This document shows positions 16,715-25,064 of a DNA stretch of 64,000 nucleotides, piece by piece. Every line of letters starts with the position of its first letter. The first letter of the stretch is position 1. Made by a program: the position numbers and the translations under genes. This DNA is from JBOZRQ01 sp050789255 (GTDB lineage: Bacteria > Bacillota > Sulfobacillia > Symbiobacteriales > Symbiobacteriaceae), in the NCBI GenBank assembly GCA_050789255.1, contig JBOZRQ010000026.1, positions 83,187-147,186 on the forward strand, given 5' to 3'. A model generated the notes under the pieces. That model had not been told where the DNA came from and searched no databases. It saw nothing but the letters and a program-made list of their open reading frames with translations.

Positions 16715-17971
16715 GTGTACATTGATGTGGTCGGACAGGGCGAAACCCTGGAGACCGTGGCAGCACGCAATGGCGTAACGGCTGATCAGTTGGTTTCGCT
16801 GAACAACCTTACCGGGCGCCAGGTGACGCAGGGGCAGGCCCTGCTGATCCCGGCGACCCGCTACACCGTGCGACCGGGCGACGACCTGTGGCAGGTGGCC
16901 GCCCGCACCGGGGTGCCGCTGCCGGTTCTGCAGCGATACAATCCGGGCGCCGCCGCCGGCCTGCGGGTCGGTCAGGTGCTCAGGATTCCCCCGGCCCCCA
17001 AGCGGGCGGCCGAGGTGATCGGCTACCTGCCGGTGGTCGACCCCGGGGTGACCGCCGAAGATATCGTCCCGTGGGGGCCGAACCTGACCTACGTGGCGGT
17101 CTTCTCGCACCTGATTGACGCGGAGGGCAATGTGCCCCCCATTGAGGACGCGGCGGCGATTGAGGCTACATATGCCGCCGGTGCCCAGCCCCTCATGAGC
17201 ATCGCCAACATGGAGCCCGGCGGCGCCTTCAGCCCGGAGATCGCCCGGGCGATCATCACCCAGCCGGACGTTCGGGAGCGGGTCATTAGCAATATCTTGC
17301 GGACGGTCGACGAACGGGGCTACGCCGGGGTCGACTCGGACATTGAAAACATCGACGAGTCCGAGCGGGCCGGCTATGTCGACTTCCTGCGCGAGCTGAA
17401 GGCCCGGTTGGGCGACCGGATCCTGAACGTGGCGGTGCCCCCCAAGTGGGACGAGGAGACGTTCGCCTATGCCCGTGGCCACGATTACGCCGGCATCGGG
17501 AGCGTGGCGGATCGGGTCTACCTGATGAACTACGAGTTCCACTGGGTGGGCGGCCCCCCCGGCGCCATCGCTCCGTACCCCGAGACACGGCGGGTTTTGC
17601 TCTATGCCGCATCGCTGATTCCCGCCGACAAGATCCTGAACGGGCTGTCCACGACGGCCTACGACTGGCCGCTGCCCGACACGCCGGAGAACCGGGCTCG
17701 GCCCTGGTCCCATCAGGAGGCGCTGGAGCTGGCCATCCGAAACGGCGTGCCGATCCGGTTCGATGAGAATGCCCGCACGCCCTGGTTTCGGTACAGAGAG
17801 CAGGGACAGGAGCACGAGGTCTGGTTCGGGGACGCCCGCAGCTTCATGGCCAGCCTGCGGCTGATCCGGGAGACCGGCGTGCGGGGCACGGGAATTTGGC
17901 ACCTGGGCGCCTTCTCTCCGCAGCTGCCGCCGCTGCTTGACTACCTGTTCACTGTTACCAAGATGGCATGA
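16715..17971 (+). CDS. LysM-GH18 spore cortex/peptidoglycan hydrolase (SleL/YaaH-like)
   Basis: GTG start with GGGGGAGGTG upstream. The 418-residue protein has two LysM modules (about 2-46 and 48-92), then a GH18 barrel. The catalytic DxxDxDxE motif is present as GVDSDIENID near residue 210, and the late barrel motif VYLMNYEFHW supplies the usual Met-x-Tyr. This matches SleL/YaaH N-acetylglucosaminidases that finish cortex breakdown in germination, which fits the gerA-type operon 55 bases upstream. There is no signal peptide, as is usual for spore-assembled LysM enzymes. A terminator follows. Confidence 0.88.
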   Translation: MYIDVVGQGETLETVAARNGVTADQLVSLNNLTGRQVTQGQALLIPATRYTVRPGDDLWQVAARTGVPLPVLQRYNPGAAAGLRVGQVLRIPPAPKRAAEVIGYLPVVDPGVTAEDIVPWGPNLTYVAVFSHLIDAEGNVPPIEDAAAIEATYAAGAQPLMSIANMEPGGAFSPEIARAIITQPDVRERVISNILRTVDERGYAGVDSDIENIDESERAGYVDFLRELKARLGDRILNVAVPPKWDEETFAYARGHDYAGIGSVADRVYLMNYEFHWVGGPPGAIAPYPETRRVLLYAASLIPADKILNGLSTTAYDWPLPDTPENRARPWSHQEALELAIRNGVPIRFDENARTPWFRYREQGQEHEVWFGDARSFMASLRLIRETGVRGTGIWHLGAFSPQLPPLLDYLFTVTKMA

Positions 17972-17992
17972 AGACAGCGAAGCGAGCTAACC

Positions 17993-18015
17993 AGGCGGGG
18001 TAAACCCGCCTTTTT
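17993..18015 (+). terminator. Rho-independent terminator
   Basis: GGCGGG/CCCGCC stem with TTTTT at 18011-18015, 22 bases after the GH18 gene. Confidence 0.85.
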
Positions 18016-18103
18016 CTTTCGCCTGCAGGGGCATCGGTTTTCACCTTTCCTTCGTCCAAAACCGATGACTGGACATGTCTATGGCTGAGAGGAGTGCATC
18101 CCT

Positions 18104-18451
18104 TTGGGACCAATCGCAGTGGAACAGGTGCAAGCGGCCTTGCAGGCCTTCGTCAATAAAGATGTCTACCTTCATCTGGAGACCACCAATGGTTCGTACG
18201 CGGCGCTGCAGGCCAATACCATGGCAGTATGCGCCTATGTTCGCAACGCCGTCGTCCGTTTTCACCGGGCCACCATTGTTGGCACCGGTCCCTACCGCGC
18301 GGGCCTGGAAATGGCCCATGGCTGGACCTTCGCCGAGGGTCTGACCGACTGGGAGATCGACGCGGAAGGGCGGCTCCTGCTGGCCGGACACGACCCCGAC
18401 GGCCGCCTGGCGGTGGCCCTGGAGTTGAGCCTGACGCCCTTTCCGTCCTGA
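18104..18451 (+). CDS. DUF1806 protein (YojF-like)
   Basis: TTG start with GAGAGGAG about 10 bases upstream. The 115-residue protein has the YojF pattern: VQAALQAFVNKDVYLHLETTNGSYA, then VRNAVVRFHRATIVGTGPYRAGLEM and GWTFAEGLTDWEID. In Bacillus, yojF sits directly before bshB2, and the same order holds here with a 30-base gap. It is thought to act with the deacetylase in bacillithiol metabolism, but its activity is not defined. Confidence 0.8.
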   Translation: MGPIAVEQVQAALQAFVNKDVYLHLETTNGSYAALQANTMAVCAYVRNAVVRFHRATIVGTGPYRAGLEMAHGWTFAEGLTDWEIDAEGRLLLAGHDPDGRLAVALELSLTPFPS

Positions 18452-18481
18452 GCGCCCAGACGACCACTAGGAGGTATAGCC

Positions 18482-19135
18482 GTGCAACGCCATGTGCTGG
18501 TGGTGTATCCACACCCCGACGACGAGACCTTTTCCAGCGCCGGTACCATCGCCCTTCACACCAGGGCGGGCACGCCGGTCACATACCTGTGCGCTACCCG
18601 CGGTGAGCTGGGGCGCAACATGGGCCGACCCTTCTTCGCCACCCGGGAGACCCTGCCGCACCTGCGGGAACAGGAGCTCCGGGAGGCCTGCCGGGTCCTT
18701 GGCGCCGACCTTCGGCTGATGGGCCTGCGTGATAAGACCCTGGAGCTCATGGACCCCGCCGATCTGGCCGCCCGGGTCGGCGCGGTGATCGACGAGATCA
18801 ACCCGTCCCTGGTGATCACCTACCATCCCCGACTCGGGGTCCACCCTGACCATAACGCCCTGGGAGCCGCCACCATCCGGGCTGTGGCAGCCCTGCCCCC
18901 CGAGCGGCGCCCGGAGGTGCATGTGGTGGCCGTTGATCCCAAGGCCAAGGACGAGTTGGGCCCGCACGACCTGGTGGTCGATATCGCCGAGGTGGCCGAG
19001 ATCAAGAATGCGGCCATACGGGCCCATCGCTCTCAGAGCGAGCCCATGCTGGCCCGGCTGGAGAGCGACCCCGATTTTAAGGCCCGCATGGAGCGCATGT
19101 TCAAACAAGAGTCATACTGGATCTACAAATTCTAA
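18482..19135 (+). CDS. bshB2: Bacillithiol biosynthesis-type deacetylase (LmbE/PIG-L family)
   Basis: GTG start with AGGAGGT upstream. The 217-residue zinc enzyme has the metal-binding motif PHPDDE at about 10-15, ATRGELGRNMGRP and the second ligand segment HPRLGVHPDHNALG near 117. In the family it removes the acetyl group from GlcNAc-malate, or hydrolyses bacillithiol conjugates. The adjacent YojF homologue supports the BshB2 assignment. bshA and bshC are not in the window, so bacillithiol production is an inference. Confidence 0.85.
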   Translation: MQRHVLVVYPHPDDETFSSAGTIALHTRAGTPVTYLCATRGELGRNMGRPFFATRETLPHLREQELREACRVLGADLRLMGLRDKTLELMDPADLAARVGAVIDEINPSLVITYHPRLGVHPDHNALGAATIRAVAALPPERRPEVHVVAVDPKAKDELGPHDLVVDIAEVAEIKNAAIRAHRSQSEPMLARLESDPDFKARMERMFKQESYWIYKF

Positions 19136-19147
19136 ACCATCTCCCCA

Positions 19148-19185
19148 GGGGGCCGTCCGGATAGCGGGCGGCCCTCCCGTTTTTC
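19148..19185 (+). terminator. Rho-independent terminator
   Basis: 10-bp arms 19150-19159 and 19165-19174 with one G-U pair, followed by CCCGTTTTT. Confidence 0.85.
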
Positions 19186-19306
19186 TGTCCTGGAATCACG
19201 GGGTACCAAAACGTTTCGGCATGAGTTACCATAGAGATATAGACGTTCCAGATATTTCTAGAAATTATCAGATGGTCAAAGATGGTCTAGAAAAGGAGTT
19301 TGCATC

Positions 19307-22300
19307 ATGAAACGCCGACTGTCGGCCGTCTTCGTCATTGTGGCCCTGCTGTGCGGGTTGCTTCCCGGACGGTTCGCCACGGCGGAGACGCTGCGCGCAC
19401 ACCAGCTGTCACTGCCGGCCGCCATTCAGACGCTTCAGACCTACGGCGTTATTGACGTCAAGCCCGAGGCCGACCTGCGGCTGAATGAACGGGTCACCCG
19501 TGCGGAGATGGCCAAGGTACTGGGCGCCGCGCTCAAGCTTCAGGACCAGGCAACGGCGGGGGCTGCCGCGCCTGCCTTTCCCGATACGGGCGGGCACTGG
19601 GCCAACGGGTGGATCGCAGCCGCCCGGGCCCGCGGGCTCTTTCAGGGCCGGGAAGACGGCCGTTTCTACCCGCAGTCGGAGGTCACCTACGCCGAGGTGA
19701 TCACCGCCCTGCTGCGGCTGGTGGGCCGGGGGCCCGAAGCGGCGGTCGACTGGCCCGTCGGGGCCATGGTCACCGCTGTGCAGGTCGGCATGATTCCCCT
19801 CACCATGGATCTGGCAGGCCGCTGGCAGGAGCCGGCCACCCGGGCCGATGTCTTCCAGCTGACCGCGATGGCCGCGGGCCGGGTAAGCCTGCCCAACTCC
19901 GGCCTGACCGTCTTCCAGCAGTACCACGACCGGCTTCCTCCCGGGCTCGACCTGAGCCAGTTTCCCTCCTCGGTCGGCCAGCGCACTGTCACCGTAACCG
20001 GGCGCGCCAAGGATGCTGTCACCGTGACCGTGAATGGCACAGCCGCAGAGGTGTCCCCGGACGGCACCTTCACAGCCCGGATCGACTTGCAGGCGGGCGC
20101 CAACGAGGTGCCGGTGGTAGCCCGGGACGGGGCCGGAAACCAGGCGGAGGTCTCGGTGACGATTCGAGTCCTGCCACTGTCGCGGCTGGAGTTCGCCCAG
20201 CCCGTCATTGAGACCGCGGTCGGCCAGCCCTTCCGCCCGGTGGTGCTGCGGTTCAACGCAGAAGGTAAGGGGGCCCCGGCCGACCAGGTCTCCTTCAGCT
20301 ATGACCCGGCAGCCCTCACGCGCGACGAGTCAGGCGCCCTGAAGGCGCTCAAGGCAGGCGAGTACAGCCTCCGGGCGATCGTGGAGGGGCAGGAGAGCAC
20401 CGCCAAGGTCGTGGTGGCCGGTGACCCCGCCCAGGTTGAACTGAAGCCCGACTATGCCACCCTGGTGGCAGGCGGGGCGCCGGTGCCCGTCCGAATTCGG
20501 GTCCTGGACAGCGAAGGGCGGATCAACCCCGTGGGCGCGATTCAGCTGCAGGTCTCCACGGTTCCCGCCAATGCAGCCACCCTCGACCGCACCAGCGTGA
20601 CTACAAAGGCGGGCACGGCGGTGGTCTACGTCGCACCCGGCATGGCGCCCGGCGGCTTTGGCATCGTCGTCAAGGGGTCCGGCGCCAAGCCAATCACCTC
20701 GCCGCTCCTGCCGATCAACGTCGAGCAGCGGCGGGTGGCTGGCATCCGGCTGCAAACCGTGCCCGCCAACGTGCCTGTGGGCTCCTCCCAGCGGGTGACT
20801 GTGGTAGCCACGGCGGTCGATCAGGTGGGCGCCCCCACCCCGGTGCGGGAGGACACAGTGGTAACGCTGACGTCCAGCAACAGCGCCGTGCTGCGGCTGA
20901 CCAAAGAAACTGCGGTGATCAAGGCCGGTGCGGCCTCCTCCGACTTCGGCGGCACCGACGGCGCCGGTATCAGCACTGGCGCCGCGGGCGCGCCGGAGGT
21001 AACCGGCCGGGCGGGCGCCCTCCCCGTGACCAAGGCGGCCGTTACGGCCAAGCGGGCTTCGGCCCTGGCCGAACTGAAGGTCCGCCTGGTCCAGGAGGTG
21101 GCCCGGGCCGACGACCTCACCGCCGTCCTGGTCGAGGTGACCCGGCTGGATGAGGCCGGGGTCGCCGCCGCCAGCGACACCACGCCGGTGGTGCTCCTTA
21201 CACAGGCCAGCGGCGTGAGCATTTCCCAGGTCTCGGACGCCGGCGGGGTCGTTACCTTCGCCGTGCGCAGCAGCACGGCGGGGCGCCTCGAACTGACCGC
21301 CGGCGTGCCGGGGCGCCCCACCTTCAACGCCCCGCCTGTGGAGGTCGCCTTCGTCCAGTCCCAGGGGAGCGCCCGGTCCGTCCTGAAGCTGGGCGCCACC
21401 CGGGCGACTGCCGGCGAAGCCGTGCCGGTCTTCGTCTCGTTGGAGGGCGCCACCGGGGGGAACGCCGTCAACAGCGGCCCGCCGATTCGCTTCCAGCTCC
21501 AGGCCAACAACGGTGCTACGCTCAGCGAAACCGAGGTTGCCATCCCTGCTGGGGCGACCCGTTCCGAGGAGGTACGCCTCTTCGTTCCCAGCGGGGTCAG
21601 CAACGTCTCGGTCTCCGGCACGGTCATAGGAGGCAAGCCGCTCACGAGCGTCCAGGTGAGCGTCACGCCGCCGCCCACCCCGGCGCCCCCGCCCGGCGGG
21701 AACAACCTGTACGTGCTTGGGCCGGAGCCCGGCCGCTCCCCCGTGGCCGGCGACGAGACCCGGTTCGTCATCCAGGCGCGCCTGGGCGGGGCTCTTCGCA
21801 GGGGCTCCTACGCCTTCGATCTGAAGGTGAGGCTGAACGGCCAGGAGCTTACGCAGTTCCCCGATAACCTTAAGGTCACCCTGGGCGGGTACCCCGTGCA
21901 GAACATTACCGGGCGCACCGTGAACGGCGAGGCCGAGGTCTGGGTCAGTTACACCGGCGCTGGCACCATTGAGCTGGTGCCCGTCCCTAGGGCCGCCCAC
22001 GGGCTGGCCTACGATCACTGGGGCGTCCAGGGTGTCGGCGAGGCGACTACTGCCAACGCTGTCACCACGGGGCGCATCACCTACGTGGCTGGCCCGCTCC
22101 AACGGCTGGACGTCAGCGTGGACCAGGGCCTGGGCGGCAGCCTGGAAGCGGTGATCAAGGCCGCCCGAGGCCGCTATGCCACGGTGCGGTTGAAGCCGGT
22201 AGACGCCTTCGGCAACCCTGCCGGCGACAGCTGCGTGGGGCGCCTCTCCCTGGTCAACTCGGCGCCCGCCGGGGGCCTGGTCATTCGCACGCCCTGGGGC

Positions 22301-22795
22301 GACCTGCCCGAGCATTCGGCCGCAGTCGGGGTTGGCGGGACAGCGACCTTCACCGTCGCAGCGCTCACCGATCTACCGGCCAACTCCCAGTGGGCCGCCT
22401 CGATGGTCTGCGGGAGCACCCCGCTGAGCGCACAGCAGAGCGTGAAGATCTCCACCACGCTGGCCAGCTCGCTCCCGCCGGTCATCGAATCGGCAGGCGG
22501 CGACCGCTCCGGCGAGTGGCAGCTGCGCACCGCAGACAGCTACCTCAGGCTCCGCATTGCGTACGATCCCCTCGCTCCGGCGATCGGAGAGCTGCTGGTG
22601 TACGATGGAGCCACGCTGCTGGGCCGCTTCGGACCGATCCACCCGAACGATGTCGGGCCCGACGGCCGCACGGTGCTGATCCCGAAGGCCAAGTTCGGCA
22701 GCGCTGCCCGGTCGATCCAACTCCGGGTCCAGACCAACACCGGTGCCATGGTGACATCCACCTCGAGCATCAGAACCGTGTTCATGACGCCATAA
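19307..22795 (+). CDS. Large S-layer-homology surface protein
   Basis: ATG with AAAAGGAG upstream. The 1162-residue protein has a signal peptide (to about residue 26), three SLH modules (about 33-77, 88-139 and 148-195) that should anchor it to wall polysaccharide, then a long all-beta region. The latter includes VTVTGRAKDAVTVTVNGTAAEV...FTARIDLQAGANEVPVVARDGAGNQ (Ig-like) and several further Ig-like blocks such as LRLTKETAVIKAGAASSDF. A Pro-rich linker PPPTPAPPPGG sits near residue 790. The leader contains the palindrome ATTTCTAGAAAT at 19254-19265. Probable surface or S-layer-associated protein; no enzymatic motif seen. Confidence 0.85.
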   Translation: MKRRLSAVFVIVALLCGLLPGRFATAETLRAHQLSLPAAIQTLQTYGVIDVKPEADLRLNERVTRAEMAKVLGAALKLQDQATAGAAAPAFPDTGGHWANGWIAAARARGLFQGREDGRFYPQSEVTYAEVITALLRLVGRGPEAAVDWPVGAMVTAVQVGMIPLTMDLAGRWQEPATRADVFQLTAMAAGRVSLPNSGLTVFQQYHDRLPPGLDLSQFPSSVGQRTVTVTGRAKDAVTVTVNGTAAEVSPDGTFTARIDLQAGANEVPVVARDGAGNQAEVSVTIRVLPLSRLEFAQPVIETAVGQPFRPVVLRFNAEGKGAPADQVSFSYDPAALTRDESGALKALKAGEYSLRAIVEGQESTAKVVVAGDPAQVELKPDYATLVAGGAPVPVRIRVLDSEGRINPVGAIQLQVSTVPANAATLDRTSVTTKAGTAVVYVAPGMAPGGFGIVVKGSGAKPITSPLLPINVEQRRVAGIRLQTVPANVPVGSSQRVTVVATAVDQVGAPTPVREDTVVTLTSSNSAVLRLTKETAVIKAGAASSDFGGTDGAGISTGAAGAPEVTGRAGALPVTKAAVTAKRASALAELKVRLVQEVARADDLTAVLVEVTRLDEAGVAAASDTTPVVLLTQASGVSISQVSDAGGVVTFAVRSSTAGRLELTAGVPGRPTFNAPPVEVAFVQSQGSARSVLKLGATRATAGEAVPVFVSLEGATGGNAVNSGPPIRFQLQANNGATLSETEVAIPAGATRSEEVRLFVPSGVSNVSVSGTVIGGKPLTSVQVSVTPPPTPAPPPGGNNLYVLGPEPGRSPVAGDETRFVIQARLGGALRRGSYAFDLKVRLNGQELTQFPDNLKVTLGGYPVQNITGRTVNGEAEVWVSYTGAGTIELVPVPRAAHGLAYDHWGVQGVGEATTANAVTTGRITYVAGPLQRLDVSVDQGLGGSLEAVIKAARGRYATVRLKPVDAFGNPAGDSCVGRLSLVNSAPAGGLVIRTPWGDLPEHSAAVGVGGTATFTVAALTDLPANSQWAASMVCGSTPLSAQQSVKISTTLASSLPPVIESAGGDRSGEWQLRTADSYLRLRIAYDPLAPAIGELLVYDGATLLGRFGPIHPNDVGPDGRTVLIPKAKFGSAARSIQLRVQTNTGAMVTSTSSIRTVFMTP

Positions 22796-22799
22796 AGGA

Positions 22800-22842
22800 G
22801 CGGGGGTCACGACAGCGAATGCTGCCGGACCCCCGCTTCTTT
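22800..22842 (+). terminator. Rho-independent terminator
   Basis: GCGGGGGTC/GACCCCCGC stem (22800-22808 and 22828-22836) followed by TTCTTTAT. Confidence 0.85.
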
Positions 22843-23097
22843 ATGGCGACCTCATCCCCGACGGCCGTATGCACGGCCTCCCTTTTCTGTAGCCGCCTCG
22901 GCCCTGCCTGACGCCTAGGGCTTGCCCACAACCCTAGCGTTTGACTTCCGCGCCGATCTCATGCACCTGGCGGCGCGGCAAAAGATTTTTCGCGTTTCCA
23001 TGAAGGGATGAACTTCCCGGTGGTCGTCAAACGTCGTAGTATTAAATATTGTATATGTCTAAAACACCGTCGAAGATGCAATCGGGAGGGTGAGGCA
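22843..23097. other. Intergenic region with a second hairpin
   Basis: There is no coding sequence here. CGCCTAGGG/CCCTAGCG at 22912-22939, followed by TTTGACTT, is a weaker hairpin with one bulge. The right part is AT-rich (ATTAAATATTGTATATGT) and carries one TCGTAGTA half-site at 23034-23041, the same octamer as in the MarR operators, but no matching left arm. It probably contains the promoter of the gene at 23098. Confidence 0.5.
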
Positions 23098-24114
23098 ATG
23101 TATTGGCTGTGGGCGCTGGCATTCATGCTCAAGGTCATCGGGGCCACCATGGACGTCTCCTGGCATTTCATGCACCTGCGCGAAACCCTGGGTATCCCGC
23201 ACATTGTGAACACCATCGGCTTTATCCTCGCGACCGGACTCACCCTCTACCAGACCCGCAAGGGCGCCTTTGCGAGCCCCTGGGCCGGCGGTCTGGTCTG
23301 GGCCGGTCTGGCAGTCTTCCTGCTGGCGATCCCCGCCGACGAGTACTACCACCGGCTCTTTGGGCTCGATTTGACCGCCTGGAGCCCGACCCACGCCATG
23401 CTCTACATTGGCACCTTCTTCATGATCGCGGGAGCCTTCGTCGATTACCTTCGCTCCCCGGGCGCCAAGCCGACCGGCAAGGGGCTGCTGCTCTCGCTGC
23501 TCTTCTGCTTCTTCCTGATGGATGACGTGCTCTTCCCCCTGGGTCAGCAGGAGAACGGGGCGACCAGCCTCTACATGCTCCAGCTGGGCCGCCCTTGGGC
23601 CGACGCCCAGCTCCTGGCCTTCGTCAGCGACCCCTTCAAGCAGGCCTACGGTGGCTTCCCGCTTTCGCTCTACCCCGTCTACCTTGTGGGCGGTGCGCTC
23701 TTCGTCATGGGCATCGTCCGGCATGCTGTTCCGCACCGTTGGAGCGCCACCATGGTCACGGCGATCTACCTGGGTTACCGTGCCTTGGCCTGGGGCGTCC
23801 TCACCGCCATCAACTGGCCGGCGCCCTTTGTGCCCTACTTCCTGATCGGGATGGCCGTCGCCGTCGACCTGACTGCCCGCTTCGGCCACCAGGTATTTCG
23901 CTGGCTGGCTGGCGGCCTGTCTGCTGCCCTACTGGCCTACGGTGCCGCACTCTTCTGGCCCAAGCTGGCCGTCATGCCGATCTGGCCGCAGGATAGCCTC
24001 TGGCTGGCCGTTGTTGCCGGAATCGCCGGGCTCGCCGCCGGCAACCTGCTTGCTGCCCACGGGCTGAACGCCATCAAGGGCGTCTGGAATCTGGTGCGCC
24101 CCCGGGCCGCCTGA
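23098..24114 (+). CDS. Polytopic membrane protein with conserved-looking His/Asp motifs
   Basis: ATG 23098 is chosen because GGGAGGGTGA lies just upstream; the frame is open further but lacks start signals. The 338-residue protein has about eight to nine membrane helices. Polar residues in or next to helices stand out: DVSWHFMH, PADEYYHRLFGLDLTAWSPTHAML and MDDVLFPLG. Such His/Asp/Glu clusters suggest metal or haem binding, but I know no characterised family. The last 186 bases are also coding on the opposite strand for the DUF817 gene. Confidence 0.7.
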   Translation: MYWLWALAFMLKVIGATMDVSWHFMHLRETLGIPHIVNTIGFILATGLTLYQTRKGAFASPWAGGLVWAGLAVFLLAIPADEYYHRLFGLDLTAWSPTHAMLYIGTFFMIAGAFVDYLRSPGAKPTGKGLLLSLLFCFFLMDDVLFPLGQQENGATSLYMLQLGRPWADAQLLAFVSDPFKQAYGGFPLSLYPVYLVGGALFVMGIVRHAVPHRWSATMVTAIYLGYRALAWGVLTAINWPAPFVPYFLIGMAVAVDLTARFGHQVFRWLAGGLSAALLAYGAALFWPKLAVMPIWPQDSLWLAVVAGIAGLAAGNLLAAHGLNAIKGVWNLVRPRAA

Positions 24115-24966
24115 CCGGCGCTGCAGCTCAGCAACCAGCACAAAGCTAATGATGCCAAGCAGGAACCACGAGTTGATCTTTGAGATATGCACCGCCTTCC
24201 AGGCGTCAGCCTGGTCCGGGTAGATCCAGGCGCCGAAGAACGTCCCGGCGTTCTCCGCCAGCCACACCACGAAGCCGAACAGGGCGAACCCGAACAGCAG
24301 AGGGACGGTGCGAGGCTTGTCGGTGTTGACCACCACCGCCCGCGCTCGGAAGAAGGCGTAGCCCACGCCGCCGATCAGCACCCAGCGCAGGTCTGCGGTA
24401 TAGTGGTGGGTGAAAAAGTTCAGGTAGATCGCAGCTGCCAGGGGCGCCACCACCACCAGGCGGGGCCAGTGCTCGAGCCGCAGGCGGAGCCGGTGCCAGA
24501 CCTGCGTGAGGAAGCTGGCTACGCTGGCGTACATGAAGCCGCTGTACAGCGGAACGCCCATAAGCTTGGTCCAGGCCGGTTCGGGGTACGCCCACGAACC
24601 GGCCTTCACTTTAAAAATCTCCATGCCCAGCCCCAGCAGGTGAAAGACCGTAATGATCCGCACCTCCGCCATGCTTTCCAGGCGCAGCCGCACCATGATC
24701 ACCTGCACGGCGAGGCACAGCACCAGCAGCCAGTCGTAGCGGTAGAGCCCGAGCAGGGGCATGGGCAGGTAGCTGCTCAGGGCCACGAAGGCCAGCACGG
24801 TCACCGGGAACAGGGACGCCAGGCACATCTTGTGCAGGAACAACCGCAGATCGTGCATGACGGATTGTACGAACTGGGGTGTGCTGGCGTGGCGCCTCCG
24901 CTCTCGCAAAACGAACTCGCCGAACCACAGGGCGCCGAAACAGGCCGCAGCCACCAACCACTCCAT
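23929..24966 (-). CDS. DUF817 (YoaT-like) membrane protein with antisense-encoded C-terminal extension
   Basis: ATG 24966 follows GGAGGTGG; the longer open frame to 25329 runs into pepF and is not used. The first 284 residues fit DUF817: many helices, LFGFVVWLAENAGTFFGAWIYPDQADAW, SKINSWFLLGIISFVLVAELQRR. Members normally stop there (YoaT is about 264 residues), but here the frame stays open for 61 more codons into the 3' end of the convergent gene. The hydrophilic tail (RSGGPGAHQIPDALDG...) looks like an antisense shadow rather than a domain. A frameshift near 24115-24130 or a true overlap could explain it. Confidence 0.7.
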   Translation of the reverse strand: MEWLVAAACFGALWFGEFVLRERRRHASTPQFVQSVMHDLRLFLHKMCLASLFPVTVLAFVALSSYLPMPLLGLYRYDWLLVLCLAVQVIMVRLRLESMAEVRIITVFHLLGLGMEIFKVKAGSWAYPEPAWTKLMGVPLYSGFMYASVASFLTQVWHRLRLRLEHWPRLVVVAPLAAAIYLNFFTHHYTADLRWVLIGGVGYAFFRARAVVVNTDKPRTVPLLFGFALFGFVVWLAENAGTFFGAWIYPDQADAWKAVHISKINSWFLLGIISFVLVAELQRRSGGPGAHQIPDALDGVQPVGSKQVAGGEPGDSGNNGQPEAILRPDRHDGQLGPEECGTVGQ

Positions 24967-25023
24967 TGGGCCACCTCCACCCACCATAACGGTATGCGGA
25001 TGCAGGTGGTTACACGCGCAGAA

Positions 25024-25056
25024 GGCCGGGACATCCCCAAAAGGGAGGTCCCGGCC
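25024..25056 (-). terminator. Terminator-like hairpin after pepF
   Basis: GGCCGGGAC/GTCCCGGCC arms (25024-25032 and 25048-25056) lie 9 bases beyond the pepF stop on the minus strand; weak T-run. Confidence 0.6.
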
Positions 25057-25064
25057 CTCATTTG

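Noticed and set aside
20330..22315. 661-codon minus-strand open frame
   Set aside because: Mirror of the SLH protein coding strand; no ribosome binding site or domain pattern.
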